DNA from: Panacagrimonas sp965216845
GTDB taxonomy: Bacteria > Pseudomonadota > Gammaproteobacteria > Nevskiales > Nevskiaceae
Direction of reading: 5' to 3'
Length of the DNA: 64,000 nt
Assembly (NCBI GenBank): GCA_965216845.1
Contig: OZ244200.1
Coordinates: 2,232,001-2,296,000, forward strand
In this document: positions 47,616-55,343 of the stretch, one piece after another
How the letters are laid out: each line of letters begins with the position of its first letter
Position numbering within the stretch: position 1 is the first letter of the stretch
The notes under the pieces: model-generated
Database searches by the model: none
Told to the model about the DNA's origin: nothing
What the model saw: only the letters and a program-made list of their open reading frames with translations
Position numbers and translations under genes: made by a program

Positions 47616-48386
47616 ATGTGGACCTGGTTTCATCGACTTGCCTCGCCGCCGAGCTTTTTTGCCCTGGCTGAACGCTGGTCGGTCTGGTTGGTCGTCGCCG
47701 GCACCGGGTTGCTGAGCTACGGCCTGTTCGCCGGCCTGTTCGTGGCGCCGGCCGACTATCAGCAGGGCGATGCCTACCGGATCATTTTCGTGCATGTTCC
47801 GGCCGCAGCGCTGTCGCTGTCGCTCTATACCGGCATGGCCATTGCCGGCGGCATCGCGCTGATCTGGCGCATGAAGCTGGCTGAATGCGCGGTGGTGGCG
47901 CTGGCGCCGGTGGGCGCCAGTTTTACCGCCTTGGCCTTGCTGACCGGCATGCTCTGGGGCAAGCCGATGTGGGGCGCCTACTGGGTCTGGGATGCGCGCC
48001 TGACCGCAGAGCTGGTGTTGCTGTTTCTTTACCTGGGCGTCATCGGCCTGCACCGTGCCTTCGATGAACCGCGCGCGGCGGCGCGCGCCTGTGCTCTGCT
48101 GAGCATCGTGGGCGTGGTGAATGTGCCCATCGTTCACTACTCGGTGGACTGGTGGAACAGCCTGCATCAGGGGTCCACCATCCTCAAGCTGGGCAAGCCC
48201 AGCATCACCCCGGCGATGGGTGTTCCGCTGTATTTCAGTCTGTTTGGCAGTTATGTGGTCGCCGCCTATGCGGTCATCCGGCGCATGCAGAATGAAGTGC
48301 TGTTGCGCGAACGCAACAGCCGCTGGGTGCGACAATGGTTGTCACAAGATGCGACAGCGCGTGCCATGGAGATCACGCCACGATGA
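47616..48386 (+). CDS. ccmC: Heme exporter protein CcmC
   Basis: 256 residues, six membrane segments. The tryptophan-rich heme-handling motif is present as WGKPMWGAYWVWDARLTAEL, flanked by conserved histidines (RIIFVHVPAAALSLSLYTGM before it, and VNVPIVHYSVDWWNSLHQGS after it). CcmC loads heme onto CcmE. The stop overlaps ccmD (ATGA). Confidence 0.96.
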   Translation: MWTWFHRLASPPSFFALAERWSVWLVVAGTGLLSYGLFAGLFVAPADYQQGDAYRIIFVHVPAAALSLSLYTGMAIAGGIALIWRMKLAECAVVALAPVGASFTALALLTGMLWGKPMWGAYWVWDARLTAELVLLFLYLGVIGLHRAFDEPRAAARACALLSIVGVVNVPIVHYSVDWWNSLHQGSTILKLGKPSITPAMGVPLYFSLFGSYVVAAYAVIRRMQNEVLLRERNSRWVRQWLSQDATARAMEITPR

Positions 48387-48550
48387 GCGAACTACTGAAC
48401 ATGGGCGGATACGGAAACTTCGTTTGGGGTAGCTTCGGCGTTGCGGTCGCGGTTTACGTTTGGAATTTGTGGTCTGTGCGTCTGGCACGGCGCGCCACCA
48501 TCGCCAGAATCCTGGAATTACAGGCCGAGGAAAGCGAGGGTCGCGCATGA
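48383..48550 (+). CDS. ccmD: Heme exporter small protein CcmD
   Basis: 55 residues: MGGYGNFVWGSFGVAVAVYV, one transmembrane helix, then a basic cytoplasmic tail (VRLARRATIARILELQAEE). The GGYGxFVWxSF start and the length fit CcmD, which helps release holo-CcmE. It overlaps both neighbours by four bases. Confidence 0.93.
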   Translation: MSELLNMGGYGNFVWGSFGVAVAVYVWNLWSVRLARRATIARILELQAEESEGRA

Positions 48551-49002
48551 CGAAACGTCAGCAACGCATGCTGGCCGTGGGCTTGCTGGGACTGGGGTTG
48601 GCGGTCGCCGCCAGCCTGGGCCTGACCGCCTTTCGCAAGAATCTGATGTATTTCTATGCGCCCAGCGATGTGCTGGCGGCCGAATCAGCACCAAGCGGGC
48701 GCATCCGCCTGGGCGGGTTGGTGGAAGCCGGATCGGTCAAACGTGGCCAGGGCCTGGAAGTGGCTTTCGTGCTGGCCGATTGCGAACACCGCCTGCCGGT
48801 GCGTTACGAGGGCATTCTTCCGGACCTGTTCCGCGAAGGACAGGGCATTGTCGCCAGCGGTGCGATGGATGACGGCGGCGTGTTCGTGGCGGACGAGGTT
48901 CTGGCCAAGCACGATGAAAACTACATGCCGCCGGAACTGGCCGAGTCGCTGACTACGGACACCGGCCATAGCTGCGCGCCGTTCAAGTCGGTGAATTCGT
49001 GA
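48547..49002 (+). CDS. ccmE: Periplasmic heme chaperone CcmE
   Basis: 151 residues, membrane-anchored by an N-terminal helix (about residues 8-28). It carries heme covalently on a histidine. The motif LAKHDENYMPPEL has His 122 and Tyr 126 in the correct arrangement, and the OB-fold part includes GRIRLGGLVEAGSVKRGQGL. Four-base overlaps with ccmD and ccmF. Confidence 0.95.
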   Translation: MTKRQQRMLAVGLLGLGLAVAASLGLTAFRKNLMYFYAPSDVLAAESAPSGRIRLGGLVEAGSVKRGQGLEVAFVLADCEHRLPVRYEGILPDLFREGQGIVASGAMDDGGVFVADEVLAKHDENYMPPELAESLTTDTGHSCAPFKSVNS

Positions 49003-50981
49003 TTGCCGAAATCGGGCATTTCTCGCTGTGGCTGGCGCTGCTGGTGTCGGTGGCGCTGGCGCTGGTCCCGACCATTGGATATATGCGACAAAACCTGCGA
49101 TGGATGGCGCTGGCACCGGCCGCCTCGCACGCGCAGTTTGCGCTGGTCATCCTGTCTTACTTCTGTCTGAGTTTGAGCTTCTGGCAGAACGATTTTTCGG
49201 TGGCCTACGTCGCCGCCAACTCGCATAGCGACCTGCCCTTGATGTACCGGCTTTCCGCGGTTTGGGGCGCGCACGAAGGCTCGCTGCTGCTGTGGATGCT
49301 GATGCTGTCCGGCTGGACCTTTGCGGTGTCGGTGTTCAACCGGCGTTTGCCATCCGAGGTCGCCTCGCTGGTGCTGGCGATGCTGGGCGCGGTGTCGATC
49401 GGCTTTTTGCTGTTCATGCTGCTGACCTCGAATCCGTTTGATCGGCATGTGCCGCCGCTGCCGGAAGGTCGTGACCTGAATCCGCTGTTGCAAGACCCGG
49501 GGCTGATCGTTCATCCGCCCATGCTCTACATGGGCTATGTGGGTTTTTCGGTCAGCTTTGCCTTTTCCATTGCCGCGCTGATCACCGGCAAGCTGGACTC
49601 GGCCTGGGCGCGTTGGGTGCGGCCGTGGACCACCACCGCCTGGCTGTTTCTCACCATGGGCATCACCCTGGGGTCCTGGTGGGCCTACAACGAGCTGGGT
49701 TGGGGCGGCTGGTGGTTCTGGGACCCGGTCGAAAATGCTTCATTCATGCCCTGGCTGGTCGGCACCGCGTTGATTCACAGTCTGGCGGTGACCGAGAAGC
49801 GCGGACAGTTGCAATCCTGGACCGTGCTCCTGTCCATTCTGGCGTTTGCTTTGTCATTGCTCGGAACCTTCCTGGTGCGATCGGGCGTGCTGGTGTCGGT
49901 ACACGCTTTCGCCACTGATCCGGCGCGCGGCGTATTCATCCTGATTTTCCTGTGCGTGGTGGTGGGCGGCGCCCTGTCGCTGTACGCCGCGCGCGCCAAA
50001 CATCTGGTGTCGCCGGGCGAAATGCGCTTGATGTCACGCGAAGGGTTTTTGCTGCTCAACAACGTGTTTCTGGTCACCGCTGCTGGCGCGGTCTTGCTGG
50101 GCACCTTGTATCCGCTGTTTTTAGACGCGCTGGGCCTGGGCAAAATTTCCGTCGGCCCGCCTTATTTCAATGCCGTTTTCCTGCCGCTGATGGCGCCGTT
50201 GGCGCTGCTGGTGGGTTTGTCTTCAACGGTTGGCTGGAAAAAGGCCAGCCTGGGGCTGGCCTTGCGACCGCTGCGATGGATCGTCCTGGGCGCCGTTATT
50301 CTGGGGCTGGCGATGCCGCTGCTGACGCAAGGCCAGTTCTCCATCGCCGCAGCGGCCGGTGCGGTGCTGGCCTTGTGGGTGATGGCAACCTCGGTTCAGG
50401 AAATCTGGCGTCGCATACGTTCCAAACCGGATGCTCTCAAGGGCTTGCGGTCGGTGCCGCGCGGCACCTGGGGCATGAGCCTGGCGCATTTCGGTCTGGG
50501 GCTCTGGACGCTGGGCGTGGCCTTCACCAGCACCTTCAGCGTGGAAACCGATGTTCGATTGGGGCCGGGGCAGAGCGCACAAATCGCCCGGTATGATTTT
50601 CGCTTTGAAGGCGTCACGCCTCTTGAAGGGCCGAATTATCGTTCCGACTTTGGCCGCGTCATCGTTTCGCAAGGTGGTCATCAAATCGCCACGCTGAGCC
50701 CGGAGAAGCGGCTTTACCCGTCCCAGGGCAGCGTGATGACCGAAGCGGCGGTAGACGCCAATCTGTTGCGCGATCTCTACGTTGCGCTGGGTGAACCCAT
50801 TGATGCCAGCAAACCGCAAGGCGAGTGGGCCTTGCGCCTGTATTACAAGCCGATGATGCGGCTGGTGTGGCTGGGCGGGGTGTTCATGTTTTTCGGCGGT
50901 ATTCTGGCGGCCAGTGATCGTCGTTATCGGCTGGCGCGAAAAGCGCCCGCGAGCGCACCACAGGCGGCCGAGATCGCCTGA
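48999..50981 (+). CDS. ccmF: Cytochrome c heme lyase subunit CcmF
   Basis: 660 residues from GTG 48999, with about fifteen membrane segments. It transfers heme from CcmE to apocytochrome c, with CcmH. The tryptophan-rich motif ELGWGGWWFWDPVENASFMP and HEGSLLLWMLMLSGW are visible, as is DPGLIVHPPMLYMGYVGFSV. The length is typical. Stop and ccmG start overlap (TGATG). Confidence 0.96.
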   Translation: MIAEIGHFSLWLALLVSVALALVPTIGYMRQNLRWMALAPAASHAQFALVILSYFCLSLSFWQNDFSVAYVAANSHSDLPLMYRLSAVWGAHEGSLLLWMLMLSGWTFAVSVFNRRLPSEVASLVLAMLGAVSIGFLLFMLLTSNPFDRHVPPLPEGRDLNPLLQDPGLIVHPPMLYMGYVGFSVSFAFSIAALITGKLDSAWARWVRPWTTTAWLFLTMGITLGSWWAYNELGWGGWWFWDPVENASFMPWLVGTALIHSLAVTEKRGQLQSWTVLLSILAFALSLLGTFLVRSGVLVSVHAFATDPARGVFILIFLCVVVGGALSLYAARAKHLVSPGEMRLMSREGFLLLNNVFLVTAAGAVLLGTLYPLFLDALGLGKISVGPPYFNAVFLPLMAPLALLVGLSSTVGWKKASLGLALRPLRWIVLGAVILGLAMPLLTQGQFSIAAAAGAVLALWVMATSVQEIWRRIRSKPDALKGLRSVPRGTWGMSLAHFGLGLWTLGVAFTSTFSVETDVRLGPGQSAQIARYDFRFEGVTPLEGPNYRSDFGRVIVSQGGHQIATLSPEKRLYPSQGSVMTEAAVDANLLRDLYVALGEPIDASKPQGEWALRLYYKPMMRLVWLGGVFMFFGGILAASDRRYRLARKAPASAPQAAEIA

Positions 50982-51496
50982 TGCGATACGCGCTTCCGGT
51001 TGTTGGACTGGCGATTCTCGCCGCATTTCTGGCGATTGGCCTGCGGCTTGATCCGCGTCAGGTGCCCAGTCCGCTGATCGGCAAGCCGGCACCGGCGTTT
51101 GCGCTGCCGTCACTGGATGAGGATCGTCAGATCAGCCTGGAGGATTTGAAAGGGCGCCCGGTGCTGGTCAATTTCTGGGCCAGTTGGTGCGCGGGCTGTC
51201 GTGTCGAACATCCCTTGCTGATGCGTCTGGCGCAGGAAGACGGCATCGAGATTGTCGGCATGGATTACAAGGACGGGCCGGCGGTAGCGCGCGCCTGGCT
51301 GCGACGGCACGGCAATCCTTACCGGGTGATCGCTCAGGACCGTGACGGCGCCGTGGGTCTGGACTGGGGCGTCTACGGTGTTCCCGAGACCTATCTGCTG
51401 TCGGCTGATGGCCGCATTCTGTTCAAACAGATTGGGCCGATGACGCAAGAAGCCTGGGAACAGGAGATTCGTCCACTGATGCAGGAGGCCTCTTGA
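50981..51496 (+). CDS. ccmG: Thiol-disulfide interchange protein CcmG (DsbE)
   Basis: 171 residues, anchored by an N-terminal helix. The thioredoxin-fold active site is NFWASWCAGCRVEHPLLM (Cys 70 and Cys 73; the family usually has WCxxC), and the cis-proline loop is YGVPETYLLSADG. It keeps the CXXCH cysteines of apocytochrome c reduced. Stop overlaps the ccmH start. Confidence 0.94.
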   Translation: MRYALPVVGLAILAAFLAIGLRLDPRQVPSPLIGKPAPAFALPSLDEDRQISLEDLKGRPVLVNFWASWCAGCRVEHPLLMRLAQEDGIEIVGMDYKDGPAVARAWLRRHGNPYRVIAQDRDGAVGLDWGVYGVPETYLLSADGRILFKQIGPMTQEAWEQEIRPLMQEAS

Positions 51497-51933
51497 TGCG
51501 TTGGCTGATTGGGACTTTGATGCTCAGCGTGGGCACGCTTGCGATGGCGGCGGAATGGTCAGCCGAACAGGACGCGCGCTATCAAGGGCTGATTCAGGAG
51601 CTGCGCTGCCTGGTCTGTCAGAACCAGAGCATTGCCGAATCCAATGCCGAGTTGGCGCAGGATCTTCGCAAACAGGTGCGTCAGCAGATGGAACAAGGCC
51701 GCAGCGACGATGAGATTCGCGCCTATCTCACCGACCGCTATGGCGAGTTCGTGCTGTATCGGCCGCCCATCACTGCAAAGACGGTGGCTTTGTGGGTCGG
51801 CCCCTTTGTGTTGCTGTTGGTGGGAATTTTCATCGCCCTGCGCATCCTCAGGCGGCCCAGGGCCGCCGCGGCCACCGCTGCCCCGGACCCCGAACGGCTT
51901 GCGGCGCTGTTGAAACAGGAACGCGGGAAATGA
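51496..51933 (+). CDS. ccmH: Cytochrome c maturation protein CcmH
   Basis: 145 residues from ATG 51496 (AGGAGG seven bases upstream; an in-frame TTG at 51493 is not needed). Signal sequence, then LRCLVCQNQSIAESNAELAQ with the redox Cys pair at 38 and 41, and a second membrane helix near residues 95-112. It reduces apocytochrome c for heme attachment. The C-terminal domain found in fused E. coli CcmH is a separate ccmI gene here. Confidence 0.94.
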   Translation: MRWLIGTLMLSVGTLAMAAEWSAEQDARYQGLIQELRCLVCQNQSIAESNAELAQDLRKQVRQQMEQGRSDDEIRAYLTDRYGEFVLYRPPITAKTVALWVGPFVLLLVGIFIALRILRRPRAAAATAAPDPERLAALLKQERGK

Positions 51934-53150
51934 TGCTGGCGACGATGATTCTGATGACGCTGGCGACCGTGGCCTGGCTGACCTGGCCGTTGTGGCGTGA
52001 CTCGGTCAGCAGCGGTCAACGGCGCCGCGCTGCCAATGTGGTGGCCTACGAGCAGCGACTGGGTGAAATCAGCGCCGACGAGTCCGCCCGGTTGCTGGAT
52101 CGGCAAACCGCTCAGGAGATGCGCACCGAGCTGGATGCGCGCCTGCTGCGTGACGCCGGCGACGAGGTGCCGAGTCAAGGCGCCGCGGGGCGAAGTCACA
52201 TCGCTGCGCTGTTGATTTCGGCGCTGGTAGTCATCGGCGCGGTGCTGGGTTATGCCGCGCAAGGCAGCTGGCAACAGCAGCAGCAACTGGCCAATGCCGC
52301 ACCCTCGGCGGCGCACCCGCCCGGGACGGTGGACGAAATGGTCGGCCGCCTGGAGCAGCGTTTGGAAAACGCGCCGGACGATGCCCAAGGCTGGGCCATG
52401 CTGGGCCGCTCTTATTTCGTATTGGCGCGTTACGCGGATTCCGCCAGGGCCTATGGTGAGGCCAATCGACTCACCGAACAGCAGATGCCGGATCTGCTGG
52501 TCAGCGAGGGCGAGGCGCTGGGCCTGGCGCGTGATCGTGACCTGTTGGGTCGTCCGCATGCGTTGTTCGATGCCGCGCTGAAAATTGCACCGGATCACGC
52601 CAAGGCACTTTGGTATGGCGGCCTGGCGGCCGAACAAGCCGGTGACGCGCAAGGCGCCTTGGCGCGTTTTCAACGCTTGAAAACGCATGAACTGCCCGAT
52701 TCGCTGACCCCGGTGTTGAATGAACGCCTGGCGGCCCTGGGGGCGCCGGCCGATGCGGCCGTGCCCGCATCGGCGACCAGGCCATCGGCGTCGACCGGCG
52801 CATTGCAGATTCGGCTTGCGGTGCGTGTGGACGATGCCCTGAAAGGCCGGTTTGATCCGCAGTCGCCGTTGTTCGTATTCGCCAAGGCGGTGTCGGGCCC
52901 ACCCATGCCGCTGGCGGTGTATCGCGGCACTGCCGGTGAATTACCCGCCGAGATCGCGCTGGATGACAGCATGAGCATGATGCCCGCGCTCAAGCTGTCG
53001 CAATTCGATCAGTGGCAGGTGACCGCGCGTATCAGTGACAGCGGCCAGGCTGAGGCCAGCAGTGGCGACATCCAGGGCAGCCTGACCGTGGCGCGCGATG
53101 ACCTGGGCGGCGCGGCGCTGGGTTTGACACTGAACCAGCGCCTACCCTGA
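51930..53150 (+). CDS. ccmI: Cytochrome c maturation chaperone CcmI
   Basis: 406 residues. Two N-terminal membrane helices (residues 3-20 and about 90-110) flank a cytoplasmic helical part (AANVVAYEQRLGEISADESA). The periplasmic part has TPR repeats (VGRLEQRLENAPDDAQGWAM, LGRSYFVLARYADSARAYGE) that bind apocytochrome C-termini. The last 130 residues are a beta domain (LQIRLAVRVDDALKGRFDPQ), as in CcmI/CycH of proteobacteria. It is the last gene of the ccm operon. Confidence 0.9.
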   Translation: MMLATMILMTLATVAWLTWPLWRDSVSSGQRRRAANVVAYEQRLGEISADESARLLDRQTAQEMRTELDARLLRDAGDEVPSQGAAGRSHIAALLISALVVIGAVLGYAAQGSWQQQQQLANAAPSAAHPPGTVDEMVGRLEQRLENAPDDAQGWAMLGRSYFVLARYADSARAYGEANRLTEQQMPDLLVSEGEALGLARDRDLLGRPHALFDAALKIAPDHAKALWYGGLAAEQAGDAQGALARFQRLKTHELPDSLTPVLNERLAALGAPADAAVPASATRPSASTGALQIRLAVRVDDALKGRFDPQSPLFVFAKAVSGPPMPLAVYRGTAGELPAEIALDDSMSMMPALKLSQFDQWQVTARISDSGQAEASSGDIQGSLTVARDDLGGAALGLTLNQRLP

Positions 53151-53178
53151 TCTCGTTCAATTTGTCTTTTGCCGTCTC

Positions 53179-54045
53179 ATGACTCAGATCCTTTCCCGTT
53201 TGCCGCCCACCCGCAGCCTTTATCTGAAAGCGGCCAAAACCTTTTCCAGAAAGCCCGGCGATGATCCGGTATTGCCAGCCAGGGCAACCCGCATCGCCTC
53301 GCTGCGCGTCGACCCGAAGAAGTTGTCCGCCTACCGCGACATCTGTGGCTTTCCGGATAACGGCACGCTGCCGATCACCTATCCGCAGGTGTTCATCACG
53401 CCGCTGCAGTTCTGGATGATGCTGCAACCCGGCTTTCCCTTGCCGCTGATGGGGCTGGTGCACGTCCGCAATCGATTCGAGCAGCAACGCCCGTTGGCCG
53501 ATGATGAGGCGCTGGATTACACGGTGTCCATGGGCGATAGCCGGCGCACGCATCAGGGCCTAGAGTTCGATCTGATCACCCAGGTCGATGACCGTCAGGG
53601 CAATACCGTTTACCGGGCTTGCATGACGCCGCTGTATCGAATGAAAACAGGTCTGCCGCGCCCGCCGCGCGCGCCGGTGGGCGTCAGTGGCGCCTGCGAA
53701 TACCGCAGCTTCGACATCCCCGAAAGCACCGGCCGTCGGTACGCTTCGGTCAGCGGCGATTACAACCCCATCCATCTGCATCGCGCCACCGCCAGGCTGT
53801 TCGGCTTTCCGCGCGCCATCGCCCACGGCATGTGGTCGCTGGCGCGTTGCGTTGGCGCCATGGAGCAGACGATGGAACAAACGCCGCAGACGCTGGAAGT
53901 GCAGTTCAAGCAGCCGGTCCTGTTGCCCGCCAGAACCAGTTTGCGATTCCAGCGCCAGGATGACGCGGCTGATTTTGCGCTGCTGTCACGCGATAGCGAC
54001 AAACAACACCTGAGCGGCACGCTGCGCTTTATGGCGGACGACTGA
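53179..54045 (+). CDS. MaoC-like hydratase
   Basis: 288 residues with two hot-dog domains. The C-terminal one has the hydratase-2 motif SVSGDYNPIHLHRATARLFG with FPRAIAHGMWSLARCV (catalytic Asp and His). The N-terminal domain (ITYPQVFITPLQFWMMLQPG, VHVRNRFEQQRPLADDEALD) is degenerate. It could hydrate a trans-enoyl-CoA, the step not otherwise represented in the fatty-acid cluster, but it lies 9 kb away behind the ccm operon. The substrate is unknown. Confidence 0.85.
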   Translation: MTQILSRLPPTRSLYLKAAKTFSRKPGDDPVLPARATRIASLRVDPKKLSAYRDICGFPDNGTLPITYPQVFITPLQFWMMLQPGFPLPLMGLVHVRNRFEQQRPLADDEALDYTVSMGDSRRTHQGLEFDLITQVDDRQGNTVYRACMTPLYRMKTGLPRPPRAPVGVSGACEYRSFDIPESTGRRYASVSGDYNPIHLHRATARLFGFPRAIAHGMWSLARCVGAMEQTMEQTPQTLEVQFKQPVLLPARTSLRFQRQDDAADFALLSRDSDKQHLSGTLRFMADD

Positions 54046-54070
54046 GCCGTACGCAAATTTCGCCGATACG

Positions 54071-54143
54071 GTCATCGCGAGTCCGCAGGACGTGGCGATC
54101 CCCTCGGTCCTGGGAGATTGCTTCATCTTCGATTCGCAATGAC
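54071..54143. repeat. Dispersed palindromic element, GTCATTGCGAG type, degenerate
   Basis: Left arm GTCATCGCGAG...GGCGATCCC, right arm GGGAGATTGCTTC...TCGCAATGAC. This matches a widespread proteobacterial intergenic palindrome with the arms GTCATTGCGAG and CTCGCAATGAC. It occupies the gap before galU. Confidence 0.72.
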
Positions 54144-54152
54144 ATCTTTCGG

Positions 54153-54226
54153 TGTCACTGCGAGGCGCGCAGCCAGGCGGCGGTCTCATGCTTGGCAGAG
54201 ATTGCTTTGGCGCTGCCACGCAACGG
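54153..54226. repeat. Second, more degenerate palindromic element before galU
   Basis: GTCACTGCGAGGCGCGCAGC and, after a spacer, CAGAGATTGCTTTGGCGCTG resemble the arms of the element at 54071-54143. The right half is mutated (CCACGCAACGG). Together the two elements fill most of the 291-base gap; a galU promoter was not identified. Confidence 0.55.
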
Positions 54227-54336
54227 CCAGAACGGATTCCAGTACGTGGCGGCGGCAACAGGGGCCGCTGTTAAACTAAAACGAGCGCCGGCTGCAGTCT
54301 GACGGCGCGGCCATTTGTCCGAACGAAAAAGTCAGT

Positions 54337-55233
54337 ATGCGCATTCGCAAAGCCGTTTTCCCCGTTGCCGGTCTCGGCACCCGTTTTCTGCCGGCCACCA
54401 AGGCCAGCGCCAAGGAAATGCTGCCGGTGGTGGACAAACCGCTGATTCAATACGCGGTGCAGGAGGCGATCAGCGCCGGCGCGCAGGAACTGATTTTCAT
54501 CACCGGCCGGTCCAAGAATTCCATCATGGATCACTTCGACAAGGCCTATGAGCTGGAAGCGGAGCTGGAAAGCCGTAACAAGACGGAGTTGCTCGAAACG
54601 GTGCATGAGATTCTGCCGCCGGGCGTCACCTGCATTTACATCCGTCAGGCCGAAGCCCTGGGGCTGGGTCACGCCGTCTTGTGCGCCTGGCCGGCGGTGG
54701 GCGACGAAGACTTCTCCGTGATTCTGGCCGACGATCTGATCGACGGAAAACTGCGACCCTGCCTTGCGCAAATGCAGCGCGTGTATCAGGAATTCGGCAG
54801 CAGCGTCATCGCCACGCAGAAAGTGCCGATGGAAGAAGTCAGCAGCTACGGCGTGGTGGAAACCCAACCGGTGGGGCCGGGCCTGGGCGAGGTTCGCCGC
54901 ATGGTGGAAAAGCCCAAACCCGAAGATGCGCCCAGCGATCAGGCGGTGGTGGGCCGCTACATTCTCACGCCGCGCATCTTCAAGCTGCTGGAGCGCACGC
55001 CGCGCGGCGCCGGTGGCGAAATTCAGCTCACCGACGCCATCAGCATGCTGATTCAGGAGCAGACCGTGCTGGCCTATGAGTTCGAGGGCGTGCGTTATGA
55101 CTGCGGCTCCAAGCTGGGTTATCTGAAGGCGAATGTGGAATACGCGCTTCAGCATCCGGAGCTGGCGGAGGACTTTCGCGACTACCTCAAGGAGCGCGCC
55201 ACGACGCTGGGCGACGCACCCATTTGCGAATAA
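54337..55233 (+). CDS. galU: UTP-glucose-1-phosphate uridylyltransferase GalU
   Basis: 298 residues. Makes UDP-glucose for envelope polysaccharides. The nucleotide-binding start RKAVFPVAGLGTRFLPATKA and KEMLPVVDKPLIQYAVQEAI is diagnostic; also EALGLGHAVLCAWPAVGDE, FSVILADDLID and the C-terminal GVRYDCGSKLGYLKANVEYA. Length is standard. It stands alone between the MaoC-like gene and sucA. Confidence 0.96.
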   Translation: MRIRKAVFPVAGLGTRFLPATKASAKEMLPVVDKPLIQYAVQEAISAGAQELIFITGRSKNSIMDHFDKAYELEAELESRNKTELLETVHEILPPGVTCIYIRQAEALGLGHAVLCAWPAVGDEDFSVILADDLIDGKLRPCLAQMQRVYQEFGSSVIATQKVPMEEVSSYGVVETQPVGPGLGEVRRMVEKPKPEDAPSDQAVVGRYILTPRIFKLLERTPRGAGGEIQLTDAISMLIQEQTVLAYEFEGVRYDCGSKLGYLKANVEYALQHPELAEDFRDYLKERATTLGDAPICE

Positions 55234-55343
55234 GTGCCTGCAAAAACGGATTTTCCGGAAACAGAATCTGTGCGCTGATTTTCTGATCGGGCAAAATAGA
55301 AGGCGGTTGCAAGCCTCGCAGCTATTCGCCTGACGCACGCAAG

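Noticed and set aside
54046..54336. Possible small RNA or tRNA in the gap before galU
   Set aside because: The hairpins are explained by dispersed palindromic repeats; no cloverleaf or CCA end is seen.
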